From the NCBI GenBank assembly GCA_000621405.1, contig KK211272.1, positions 1 to 57,989 on the forward strand: a stretch of DNA of 57,989 nucleotides, given 5' to 3'. Positions within the stretch are counted from its first letter, which is position 1. Every line of letters starts with the position of its first letter. The position numbers and the translations under genes were made by a program. This stretch comes from Lachnospiraceae bacterium AC3007. Its GTDB lineage: Bacteria; Bacillota; Clostridia; Lachnospirales; Lachnospiraceae. The notes under the pieces were generated by a model. That model had not been told where the DNA came from. It made no database searches and was given only the letters and a program-made list of their open reading frames with translations. Positions 36,422 through 44,503 of this stretch are shown piece after piece.

Positions 36422-36730
36422 TCAGGCCTTGATCTTATCGATCTGAACCTTTGTGTATGCTTGCCTGTGACCGTTCTTCTTGTGATAGCCGGACTTTCTC
36501 TTGTAGTGATAGACTGTGATCTTCTTGCCTCTCACCTGATCCAGAACCTTCGCTGTAACGGTAGCTGATGCTACGAGCGGATCGCCGATCGTAAGCTTGT
36601 CACCGCCTAATGCGAGGACCTGATCGAAAGTCACATCTGATCCGGTCTCAGCGTCGAGCTTCTCTACAAGGATCACATCGCCTTCGGATACCTTGTACTG
36701 CTTTCCGCCGGTCGCTATTATTGCGTACAT
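36422..36730 (-). CDS. rplU: 50S ribosomal protein L21
   Basis: This is L21 at 102 residues, beginning [18 protein letters not shown] and ending in the basic block [20 protein letters not shown] 36730 is chosen because AAGGAGG lies eight bases before it; a GTG nine bases upstream falls too close to that site. It is the first gene of the L21-Prp-L27 operon. Confidence 0.97.
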   Translation of the reverse strand: MYAIIATGGKQYKVSEGDVILVEKLDAETGSDVTFDQVLALGGDKLTIGDPLVASATVTAKVLDQVRGKKITVYHYKRKSGYHKKNGHRQAYTKVQIDKIKA

Positions 36731-36844
36731 ATGGCACACCTCCTTAATTTACTCGCTGATGTCGGTGGCGCAAAAATTAAGCGCACTTATACCTTTTCAT
36801 GCGGCATACCGGAAAATAATAACAGTACATGGCAATAAAGTCAA
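36731..36844 (-). promoter_or_regulatory. rplU promoter and 5' leader
   Basis: On the minus strand TTGACT (36844-36839) and TATTAT (36821-36816) are spaced by 17 bases, a strong promoter. The transcript would begin near 36809, giving a leader of about 80 bases. The leader contains GCGC-TTAATTTTT-GCGC and lies where the L21 leader, a known autoregulatory RNA in Firmicutes, is expected. A covariance search would be needed to confirm that class. Confidence 0.7.
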
Positions 36845-36854
36845 GTATTACTGA

Positions 36855-37319
36855 CTAGAACTCAATGTCTTTACGGGGTCTTTTGAACTTGATCCTGTTC
36901 TCTTCTTCCCCGAGATTCTCTCCGTAAAAGAACTGAGTCTTAAGAAATGTCGTTAATCTGTTACCGGCAATATATACGGCACCTTCTCTGCTGTCGCCTA
37001 TGATCTTGATCTTGCCGTCGGACAGATCCGTGTCATCAAGCACCCAGAGATGGGATGATCCGGAATATGTGCAATATCTGGCCTCACCGGGTATGCTTCC
37101 GCCGTCATCGAGCCATTGCTGGACCTCTTTGTCAAGCTTGAATTCCGTATCGTCATCTATCTTTTCAAGCTTTTTCTTCTTTTTATTACCATTATCATCG
37201 GTCTCTTCGGTATCATTATCAGCAGCAAGGCCGTCAGATGAATAGCTCAGTGTACCAAGGGAAAAAATCAAAAAAGAACAAACAATAAGAAGTAATATTT
37301 TGATCGATCTGTCTTTCAT
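36855..37319 (-). CDS. small exported protein of unknown function
   Basis: A signal peptide or N-terminal anchor (MKDRSIKILLLIVCSFLIFSLG) is followed by an acidic then lysine-rich stretch (about 35-55) and a beta-rich domain of about 100 residues. Recognisable segments are WLDDGGSIPGEARYCTYSGS and GDSREGAVYIAGNRLTTFL. I do not recognise the family. AAAGGAG lies seven bases before the start. It is encoded between the RiPP exporter genes and the rplU promoter, in the same orientation as both, with no clear link to either. Confidence 0.6.
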   Translation of the reverse strand: MKDRSIKILLLIVCSFLIFSLGTLSYSSDGLAADNDTEETDDNGNKKKKKLEKIDDDTEFKLDKEVQQWLDDGGSIPGEARYCTYSGSSHLWVLDDTDLSDGKIKIIGDSREGAVYIAGNRLTTFLKTQFFYGENLGEEENRIKFKRPRKDIEF

Positions 37320-37405
37320 ATCAGGACTCCTTTCCTCTAAATGAAAACACAGTTTGATTGTAACATATTATAAGCTGTTTTGCTACTGTTCTTTTGCGCC
37401 GGCCT

Positions 37406-37447
37406 GCGATCAACCTGCGACAATATGCGATCAGCCTGCGACCACAC
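37406..37447. repeat. two 21-bp direct repeats beyond RiPP ABC gene
   Basis: GCGATCAACCTGCGACAATAT (37406-37426) is followed directly by the related GCGATCAGCCTGCGACCACAC (37427-37447). They lie just past the stop of the ABC gene, in its 3' untranslated region. No clear terminator hairpin is seen there. Confidence 0.6.
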
Positions 37448-37460
37448 GCCGAAGCCGATA

Positions 37461-40022
37461 TCAGAGCTGTCTTACGGCAAGATCATGGAAGAAGCCCTTC
37501 TTCTCCATCAGTTCATCATAATTGCCTTCTTCGATGATCCGTCCGCCATCCATAACGATTATACGGTCGCAATGTCTTACGGTGCTGAGCCGGTGTGCGA
37601 TCACGACCTTTGTGGCATCGGTCTTTTCAAGTGTTTCGACTATCTTATTCTGCGTCACGTTATCGAGAGCGCTCGTTGCCTCGTCAAAGAACATAATACG
37701 GGGTCTCCCAGCAAGCGCGCGGGCTATAAGTATCCTCTGGCTCTGTCCTCCCGAGATCGTTCCGGCTCCTTCCGTTACTATAGTATGAAGACCCATGGGC
37801 ATCTCTTCGATATCTTCTTTAAGACCAACCTCTTCTATGACTTCCTCGGCACGTTCCACATCAATATCGGGAGATCCTATCCTTATATTGTCATAGATAC
37901 TTCCGGCCACCATGCCGCCCTCCTGCAGCACAACGCCGAATTTCTTTCTGAGCTCACGCTTGTCAAGGAAATCAATATCCATATTGTCATAGAAGATCTT
38001 GCCGGTTTTCGGTTTTTCAAAGCCCAGCAGCAGTTTGAGAAGCGTAGACTTTCCACTGCCTGAAGGTCCTACTATCGCAACATATTCACCGGGCGTGATA
38101 TGCAGACTGACATCAGACAATACCGGAGCTTCTTCATCACTGTAAGAGAAAGTAACATGAGAAATTTCAAGATCACCTGTCAGATCTCCCGGCAGAGCTG
38201 TTTCATCCGATGACTCCGGCAATGTCTCAAGTATCGGGCGTGCATACTCATATATCGGATTGATGAGATTGATCACAAGCAGGCTTTGGACGAGAGTAAA
38301 GGCTGCCGCCGATACTGCAGCAAAGCAGGCGGTAAAACCTGAAAATTCACCGACTGAAAGGTCCAGACCGCCGCGGATCATCATACGATAGAATATAAGC
38401 GAGAAGACGCCCGGAGCTACTACAGAAACTACATTTACAATATTTGTAATACGTTCTTTTTTTGCGTTGACAGTCTGAGATTTTGTAAAGTATTCAAGGT
38501 AGCGCTGTATGGCGCGCTGCTCGGAAGCAGAGACACGGATCTTCTCAACTCCTGTAATGAACTGGAACAGGAATGATTTTGATTCAAGATCCGATGTCAT
38601 CTTTTCCCTCTCAAACTTCATCTGTTTTATCCCGAGCCATATAAGGACAAGTACGGTAGCAAGCAGCATCAATGTCGCAATATTCGCTAATTCACCGGAT
38701 ATACTGAACATCCTGACGACATATAGTATTGAGAACAGCGCTGCCAGTACAGTCTGCACAAGACTGGATGCAAGCAGCTCATATATCATGGACACTCCCA
38801 TCACACGCTGTGACAGTCCGGCCGCATCATAATCCCTGAAGAAACTCTCCGGCAGGTTGAAGAGCCGGTCGACAGCTGCATTCTGAGCCGCATATTTCAT
38901 TGTGTTCATGGAGCGGAATGACGCCAGATTCTTGACCACCGTAAAGCAGATATTACCAAGCGCACAGCTGAGGATCATCAATCCGACACCTATCAGAGCT
39001 CCGGTCTCGCCGGAAGGGATAAAGAGATCATAGACCTGCTGCGTAAGAGCAGGTATCATCAGCCCGACAAGAGTACCAAGGAATGCAAGTGCTATAAGCC
39101 GTACGATATCTGACTTATATACCTTGTTCATTCCGAAAAAGAAGAGATCCAGTTTCTTTATCGGTTTGTTGGGGAAAGGACGGTAAAAGGCATATCCTTT
39201 TATATCCAGACCTTCGGCAAATGCAGCGTCTATCTTTTTGTGTTCACCGGTTGACGGGTCATAATATTCGTAATGTCCGGGCCCCTTCGGTATGCAGGGA
39301 ACGGGTTTGCCGCCCTCATTAGTGAAGGCAAGGATCACACCGCTGTCCTTTTTGTACCATTCTCCGGCAAGAACAACTTCCCTTGTAGTAAAATGTGACA
39401 CCCTGGAAATATCAGCCAGAGTGATCTTCCTGCCAGAAGCCTGCCTTATCCTGTCATAGGGCGCCAGTTCAATATGTTCCGAAGCACAGATAACTGAGAC
39501 GGCATCATAGAGCGGATTACCGGACTGGACAAAGCCGAACCGGTCAGAGCTGTCCATCCGCAATGAATTGTAAATGAGAGTTGCTGACTGCTTAAGTGTA
39601 TTCTTATCTGCACGTTTCGTGGCAAATATATACCCGGCTTCCTTAACGGATGACAGATTGTACCTCTCAACCATAGCTCCGTCAAAGGTATCTCCGGGTT
39701 CAATGATGACCCCTATACTATCAGCAAAGGAAGACCTGATCTCATCAGCATCATCATCTTCAGATGTTACGATCTCGGCATGGTCTATAGCTACAAACAT
39801 GAAACGCCATGAACCAAGAAGTTCGGATTCATGACAAAGAGACGGTATCTTCTCTCCTTCTACGGTCTCCTTAAGAAGAAGCCTTCTGCCATATGCCTTA
39901 TCTCCTGCTTCGTTACTTACAGGAATGATATAGACAAGCACATGCCCGCTCTTAACAAGATAGACAGTCTTCTGATCTTCTGTGATATGAAATTTTCCGC
40001 CGCTCAGTCTTATCGTTTCCAT
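37461..40022 (-). CDS. NHLM-type RiPP export ABC protein (no peptidase domain)
   Basis: This 853-residue protein resembles the second ABC protein of NHLM peptide systems (TIGR03797-like). The N-terminal 300 residues have a cNMP-binding-like beta segment (SGHVLVYIIPV) and a substrate-recruitment-like region in place of a C39 peptidase. Six membrane segments follow (about 300-570). The ATPase then shows Walker A GPSGSGKST, signature ISGGQSQR and Walker B IMFFDEATSALD. It probably pairs with the C39 exporter encoded just upstream to export or trim the modified peptide. ATG 40022 is preferred; GTG 40028 overlaps the previous stop and is possible. Confidence 0.85.
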   Translation of the reverse strand: METIRLSGGKFHITEDQKTVYLVKSGHVLVYIIPVSNEAGDKAYGRRLLLKETVEGEKIPSLCHESELLGSWRFMFVAIDHAEIVTSEDDDADEIRSSFADSIGVIIEPGDTFDGAMVERYNLSSVKEAGYIFATKRADKNTLKQSATLIYNSLRMDSSDRFGFVQSGNPLYDAVSVICASEHIELAPYDRIRQASGRKITLADISRVSHFTTREVVLAGEWYKKDSGVILAFTNEGGKPVPCIPKGPGHYEYYDPSTGEHKKIDAAFAEGLDIKGYAFYRPFPNKPIKKLDLFFFGMNKVYKSDIVRLIALAFLGTLVGLMIPALTQQVYDLFIPSGETGALIGVGLMILSCALGNICFTVVKNLASFRSMNTMKYAAQNAAVDRLFNLPESFFRDYDAAGLSQRVMGVSMIYELLASSLVQTVLAALFSILYVVRMFSISGELANIATLMLLATVLVLIWLGIKQMKFEREKMTSDLESKSFLFQFITGVEKIRVSASEQRAIQRYLEYFTKSQTVNAKKERITNIVNVVSVVAPGVFSLIFYRMMIRGGLDLSVGEFSGFTACFAAVSAAAFTLVQSLLVINLINPIYEYARPILETLPESSDETALPGDLTGDLEISHVTFSYSDEEAPVLSDVSLHITPGEYVAIVGPSGSGKSTLLKLLLGFEKPKTGKIFYDNMDIDFLDKRELRKKFGVVLQEGGMVAGSIYDNIRIGSPDIDVERAEEVIEEVGLKEDIEEMPMGLHTIVTEGAGTISGGQSQRILIARALAGRPRIMFFDEATSALDNVTQNKIVETLEKTDATKVVIAHRLSTVRHCDRIIVMDGGRIIEEGNYDELMEKKGFFHDLAVRQL

Positions 40023-40024
40023 AT

Positions 40025-42196
40025 TCACATCGTCTGTATAAGCCTCTGATACTGGCCTTCGATCTCTTTCAGTTCCTCGTGAGTCCCTCTCTGTACTATC
40101 TTTCCATGTTTCATAACGATGATCTCATCACAGTCTCTGATAGCGGACAGTCTGTGAGCGATTATCACACAGGTACAGCCTCTGCGCTTGATATTGTCGA
40201 TGATCTGCTTCTCCACTATAGGATCAAGTGCGCTGGTGGCTTCATCCATGATAAGTATGCTCGGATTGGTCGTAAGCGCTCTGGCTATCTCAAGGCGCTG
40301 TCGCTGACCACCCGACAGATTTGTCCCTCCGGCAGTGAGCATATATCCGTATGCTTCCGGCTTGCTCGTTATGACATCATGAATGCATGCATCCTTACAT
40401 GCCTGCACGATATCCTTATCCGATATATATTTATTCCACATGGTAAGGTTGTCCCGTATGGTACCGCTGAAAAGAGAAACCTTCTGGGTTACTGTCGAGA
40501 TACTTGAAGCAAGGATCTCATTTGGAATACGGTCGACAGGGATACCGTCATAAAGTATATTACCGCTCCAGGGCGTATACAGCCCTGAGCATATCTTTGA
40601 CATGGTTGATTTGCCGCAGCCGGACGGTCCTACAAAAGCAATGGAGCTGCCGCAGGAAAGGTCAAATGAAAAATCATCTATGAGCGGGTCTTCAAGCAGA
40701 TTGTAGCCGAAAGAGATGTTTTCAAGCCTGATATTACCGATAAGTTTCTCACGCATGTCTTCCTTTTCACCGGATAAGAACTTTTCGTCCTCTTTGTATC
40801 TCATGATATCATCGACACGCGACAGATCAGCCTTTGTAGACTGCAGGTTCTTAATGAAAGCAGCAAGCTGTGTCACAGGCATAGTAAATGAAGAAAGCAA
40901 AGCAGAAAATGCAGTGAGCATACCTGCAGTCATATCTCCCCTTATGACAAGCACTCCTCCCAAAACAAGCACGATAATGCTCGTAAGAGTGCCGGATATA
41001 GTGGGAATGGCATTCATCGCTTCCTGCTTGAAGCCAAGCTTCTGCTGTGAAAGAGCGGTCTTGGCATAATATCCCTGAAGCTTCTCCACAAAGAGATTCT
41101 CGGTTCCCGATGCCTTAAGTGAGCCTGTTATCGTAAGACCGGCCGCGAGGACTCCATAGAACTTTCCCTGATCTATCTGATCCTTCATGGAGAGATCGCT
41201 GATATTATCGGCGCACTTCTTCATAATGAAAAGGCTTATACCAACGATAAAGAGTCCGCAAAGAGTAAGCATCGGTGAATACAATACCATCAGTATAACG
41301 TAAAATGCTGCAGTAAAGATGTTGAGGACAGTCTGTGCGATCTCACTTGTAAGAAAGATGGATATATTATTATTATTATTGACTCTCATTGACAGATCAC
41401 CTGCATAGCGCTGATCAAAGAAGCTCATGGGGAGTTTGAAAAGATGAGCAAGCATCTTATAACCCGACAGCACGGTGAGTTTATTCTGAAGACGCAGCAG
41501 TAATACCCCCCTGTAATATGAAAAAGCGATCTGATACAGGACTGTCATGATCATGGCAGTAAGGAGCGCTGATATCCAGTCTGTATTACGGCCTATAAGG
41601 ATATCATCGATAAAGATCTGAGCAAAAACAGGCATGAGTATGCCCGGAAGCACAAGGAAAAGCCCCATTATGATAAGTGAAAGAATGGATGCGCGCTCGC
41701 CCCTTAAGCGTTCACTGATCATCCCGATCAGAGTATCGTCTTTTTTATTCTTAGTAAAGTCCTCTGTTGGGGCAAATGTAATGACAACACCGGTGAAGCT
41801 CTTATCTATATCTTCATAGGTAATATCCCGTCTTCCGCAAGCCGGATCGTTGATATAATAAGTGCCGTTCTTTTGACCTTCCCAGACTACGAAATGATTG
41901 AAGTTCCAGTGAATGATGCAGGGAACGGGAAGCTCCAGGAGTTTTTTCACTCTTATCATGTAGGCATGCGAATCAAGGCCGTAACTTTTCGCAGCCTTGA
42001 CAAGGTTGCCGGCATTGCAGCCGTCTCTCGATACACCGGTTTCGATACGGAGCTGTTCAAGAGGAACGAATCTGCCATAATACCTTAAGATCATGGACAG
42101 ACTTGCAGCACCGCACTCCGTATTCTCCATCTGGAACACAGTGGGAGTCTTGGCATAACCGCCCGTCTTTTTTGTTTTTGCCTTCGATTCAGCCAT
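40025..42196 (-). CDS. NHLM-type C39 peptidase / ABC exporter
   Basis: This 723-residue transporter has a leader-cutting C39 peptidase at the N-terminus. C28 is in NTECGAASLSMIL, H101 in NFNHFVV and D117 in INDPACGRRDI. It cleaves precursors after a double glycine. Six membrane segments and an ATPase follow (GPSGCGKST, LSGGQRQRLEIARAL, ILIMDEATSALD). The precursor encoded at 46191 ends its leader in VAGG, which fits this specificity. The layout matches TIGR03796. The start ATG 42196 is preferred over TTG 42199. Shine-Dalgarno is weak. Confidence 0.92.
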   Translation of the reverse strand: MAESKAKTKKTGGYAKTPTVFQMENTECGAASLSMILRYYGRFVPLEQLRIETGVSRDGCNAGNLVKAAKSYGLDSHAYMIRVKKLLELPVPCIIHWNFNHFVVWEGQKNGTYYINDPACGRRDITYEDIDKSFTGVVITFAPTEDFTKNKKDDTLIGMISERLRGERASILSLIIMGLFLVLPGILMPVFAQIFIDDILIGRNTDWISALLTAMIMTVLYQIAFSYYRGVLLLRLQNKLTVLSGYKMLAHLFKLPMSFFDQRYAGDLSMRVNNNNNISIFLTSEIAQTVLNIFTAAFYVILMVLYSPMLTLCGLFIVGISLFIMKKCADNISDLSMKDQIDQGKFYGVLAAGLTITGSLKASGTENLFVEKLQGYYAKTALSQQKLGFKQEAMNAIPTISGTLTSIIVLVLGGVLVIRGDMTAGMLTAFSALLSSFTMPVTQLAAFIKNLQSTKADLSRVDDIMRYKEDEKFLSGEKEDMREKLIGNIRLENISFGYNLLEDPLIDDFSFDLSCGSSIAFVGPSGCGKSTMSKICSGLYTPWSGNILYDGIPVDRIPNEILASSISTVTQKVSLFSGTIRDNLTMWNKYISDKDIVQACKDACIHDVITSKPEAYGYMLTAGGTNLSGGQRQRLEIARALTTNPSILIMDEATSALDPIVEKQIIDNIKRRGCTCVIIAHRLSAIRDCDEIIVMKHGKIVQRGTHEELKEIEGQYQRLIQTM

Positions 42197-42220
42197 CAAT
42201 GCTTTTTTGGATACGCATGC

Positions 42221-43072
42221 TTATGTATTACCCTTGAGCTTTTCATCAAGCAAGGGAAAGAGCATGGTTATCGGAGCTTTTTTCTCGATCATGATATCCG
42301 CTGTGACTGTGGTTCCGGGAGCGAGCTCCACCTGCGCTCCTCTCCTGTTGGACCATTCGTATCCGCTTGCCGTGCCGCTGTCGGGAGTAAGAGAACACTT
42401 TATCTCTATGACAGGCCCTAAGCTGCTGAAGCTCTCAACAAGCGAGCTGTCACCAAGCATATTATTCATCTCTCCGGCGCTTGTCACATAATTGTCTACA
42501 CTGTCTACAACAGCCCTGATATGACCGTATTCCTGACTGTTGACCGTAGTCGGATAGATCTTGACCTCCATACCGGGGCTTATCTTCCTTCCATCCGACA
42601 CCGGAACGTACAGTATCGCACTCATGTTATCAGTACTGTCATCAAGGATACGGCACACTGAGCTTCCGACCCCGATCACATTACCGGGAGCAACATCAAG
42701 TCCCATCACTTTGCCGCTCATATCAGCCTTGAACTCAAACTGTTCCGTTTTTCCGGAAAGCAGAGAGGTTGTCATCCTTGCGATAACATCCCCTTCCTGA
42801 ACCATATCACCATCCATTACAGATACTTCATCGATCATACCGTTTTCAGCGCTGTACAGCACATGGATGCCTCCCTCCGACATGCATATACCGCTGGCAT
42901 TCACATTGACAGGGATCCTTCCGAATATGGACCATAAAACCGCAACGATCAGTACCGCTCCTGCCCCGAGCATGGCTAACCAAAAGAAGGGCGGCGTGAT
43001 GACAACGACCTGATCAAGCTGATCAGGGGACGAGATCTGATCTAATGCTGTTTTTCGAAATATACTCTTCAT
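42221..43072 (-). CDS. HlyD-family RiPP secretion adaptor
   Basis: This is a 283-residue membrane-fusion protein with one N-terminal membrane segment (about 34-54, MLGAGAVLIVAVLWSIFG). It has a lipoyl-like half motif (VLYSAENGMIDEVSVMDGDMVQEGDVIARM) and a beta-barrel region (VPVSDGRKISPGMEVKIYP). The adaptor is short and lacks a long coiled coil, like the NHLM secretion protein (TIGR03794). In this monoderm host it would link the exporter to the wall side. AAAGG precedes the start. It is followed directly by the C39 exporter. Confidence 0.85.
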   Translation of the reverse strand: MKSIFRKTALDQISSPDQLDQVVVITPPFFWLAMLGAGAVLIVAVLWSIFGRIPVNVNASGICMSEGGIHVLYSAENGMIDEVSVMDGDMVQEGDVIARMTTSLLSGKTEQFEFKADMSGKVMGLDVAPGNVIGVGSSVCRILDDSTDNMSAILYVPVSDGRKISPGMEVKIYPTTVNSQEYGHIRAVVDSVDNYVTSAGEMNNMLGDSSLVESFSSLGPVIEIKCSLTPDSGTASGYEWSNRRGAQVELAPGTTVTADIMIEKKAPITMLFPLLDEKLKGNT

Positions 43073-43163
43073 ATCCTTTATCCCGTAACTAAGATTTTTT
43101 TCGGTGTTTTACATATGTTCAGGCAAATCTACTCAACTAAAATATCATGAATGAATGATACAT

Positions 43164-44189
43164 TCAATTCTGAGGGGCATGTTCATATTCTCCGGCCTTA
43201 ATCAGCACATAACCTTTTGCAGGCGCAAGCTTCCCGGCATTCCAACGCACTTTGAACCATTGAGGGAACACACTGAAGGTAATGAACATATTCCCGACAG
43301 GAAGTTCTCTGGCAAAGACAACATCTTCCATTTTATCTATGCGACTGTCCGCAATATGCCATCCCTTCAAAAGATCAAAGTATCTCGCGCCGTCCCCCTC
43401 CTTAATCGCGGTAAGGGTCTTATCAGGGCTTTCTATGGCAAAATTGGTGGAAAGAGAAAAAATATCACCTACAGTTCCGTCAGGGAATATATCAAACTGA
43501 AATTCATTATGCGTAGGTGTCACGGACATGACAGATACGATCTGATCGATCATCTGATCATCAAAAGCCTTGAATCCGGCCGTCTCAAAGGTACGGATTA
43601 TCCTTTCGGGATCTGCGATACAACGCTTTATCTCATCCTGGATCAGATATCCTCCGACCCTTAAGGGAGATCCGCTCCTCCCTCTGAAGAGTCCGAAATA
43701 AGAGGGCCTCCAGCTATCCTTAAGCCGTCCGGCCATCTCCTCGTAGAGCTGTCCGTACTGCGCCTCTCCTATTGATTCGCAAAAACCGCCTGCCAGTTCC
43801 GTATGAGATCTCGGCTGAAAATGAACAGTAGCAGCTGTAGGAGCAGATGAACTGGTATCTATTTCGAATCCGCCACTGATGTCCGGATATTTGAGAGATG
43901 AAGATCTTATATATTCCATCATCATATCCGTATTCCCTGCCAGAGGAGACGTAATATATGCTGTTTCTGAGTTATAGTCAAATATAGCCGTTAATGATAT
44001 ATCAAGATATGGCTCTCCCGAAAGAGGGAATTCAAGGTATATATCGGGAAAAGGCCCACTACCCAAAAAATCAGGTACTGTCTTCTTCACCCTATCAAGA
44101 CTGTCTCCGAAAAGCATCTCTCCTCTGCTGTCAGAAGCAGCCTGACCAAGAAGCAACAAAAATGCTGTTCTGTTATCGATAAGTTTCAT
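43164..44189 (-). CDS. unknown protein of the RiPP operon
   Basis: This 341-residue protein is soluble-looking, with no signal or membrane segment. I do not recognise its family. Notable blocks are TAFLLLLGQAASDSRGEMLFGD near the N-terminus, IYLEFPLSGEPYLDISLTAIFDYNS (a beta-rich start), and VTPTHNEFQFDIFPDGTVGDIFSLS. It has few Cys (two), so an iron-sulphur role is unlikely. It lies between the maturase and the export genes and is likely co-transcribed with the exporters from a promoter at 44292-44321. A recognition or immunity role is possible but unproven. Its start overlaps a micro-ORF on the same strand. Confidence 0.75.
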   Translation of the reverse strand: MKLIDNRTAFLLLLGQAASDSRGEMLFGDSLDRVKKTVPDFLGSGPFPDIYLEFPLSGEPYLDISLTAIFDYNSETAYITSPLAGNTDMMMEYIRSSSLKYPDISGGFEIDTSSSAPTAATVHFQPRSHTELAGGFCESIGEAQYGQLYEEMAGRLKDSWRPSYFGLFRGRSGSPLRVGGYLIQDEIKRCIADPERIIRTFETAGFKAFDDQMIDQIVSVMSVTPTHNEFQFDIFPDGTVGDIFSLSTNFAIESPDKTLTAIKEGDGARYFDLLKGWHIADSRIDKMEDVVFARELPVGNMFITFSVFPQWFKVRWNAGKLAPAKGYVLIKAGEYEHAPQN

Positions 44190-44259
44190 ACAGCAGTTTC
44201 ACGGAGATCAAATCGGGAAGTTTGTTAAATGCTTCATTGTTCAAAAGGTTGCTGTCCAA
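44173..44259 (-). CDS. 28-codon leader-like micro-ORF
   Basis: AAGGAG lies six bases before a TTG start. The ORF begins MDSNLLNNEAFNKLPD, resembling the RiPP precursor start MNENLTNSEFYKKLPED: identical or similar residues are N4, L5, N7, E9, F, K, L, P and an acidic residue. It ends LYETYR and its stop lies 14 bases inside the next gene, in another frame. It has no double glycine and no core. It may be a relic precursor, a coupling ORF, or the true N-terminus of the 341-residue protein displaced by a frameshift. Confidence 0.45.
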   Translation of the reverse strand: MDSNLLNNEAFNKLPDLISVKLLYETYR

Positions 44260-44291
44260 AAGGATCTCCTTCCTGATTATCATATGAATAT

Positions 44292-44321
44292 ATCATACCA
44301 TTATCCGGAATATACTGTAAA
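44292..44321 (-). promoter_or_regulatory. promoter of RiPP export operon
   Basis: On the minus strand TTTACA (44321-44316) and TATGAT (44297-44292) are spaced by 18 bases, with TGG before the -10. It lies 30 bases upstream of the micro-ORF. It would give the unknown-protein/HlyD/ABC genes their own transcript, separate from the maturase. Confidence 0.5.
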
Positions 44322-44503
44322 TCAGTCCATAAGATATCATCAGTGTACGGCAGAATAACTATTTAAGAGCATCTTTGAGGGAGGCAAAAAAAGGAACGGT
44401 CATTCAGAGAATAAAGACTGATCAGGCCTTCTGCATTATGTTCATCCGGAAGAGGATGAGTATCATTTACAAGACTGATAATAATACTATACCCCCTATC
44501 GGA
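44322..44503. other. gap between maturase and export operon
   Basis: About 180 bases with no confident gene. One minus-strand frame is open for about 36 codons but has no usable start. No clear terminator hairpin was found after the maturase gene. Confidence 0.4.
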
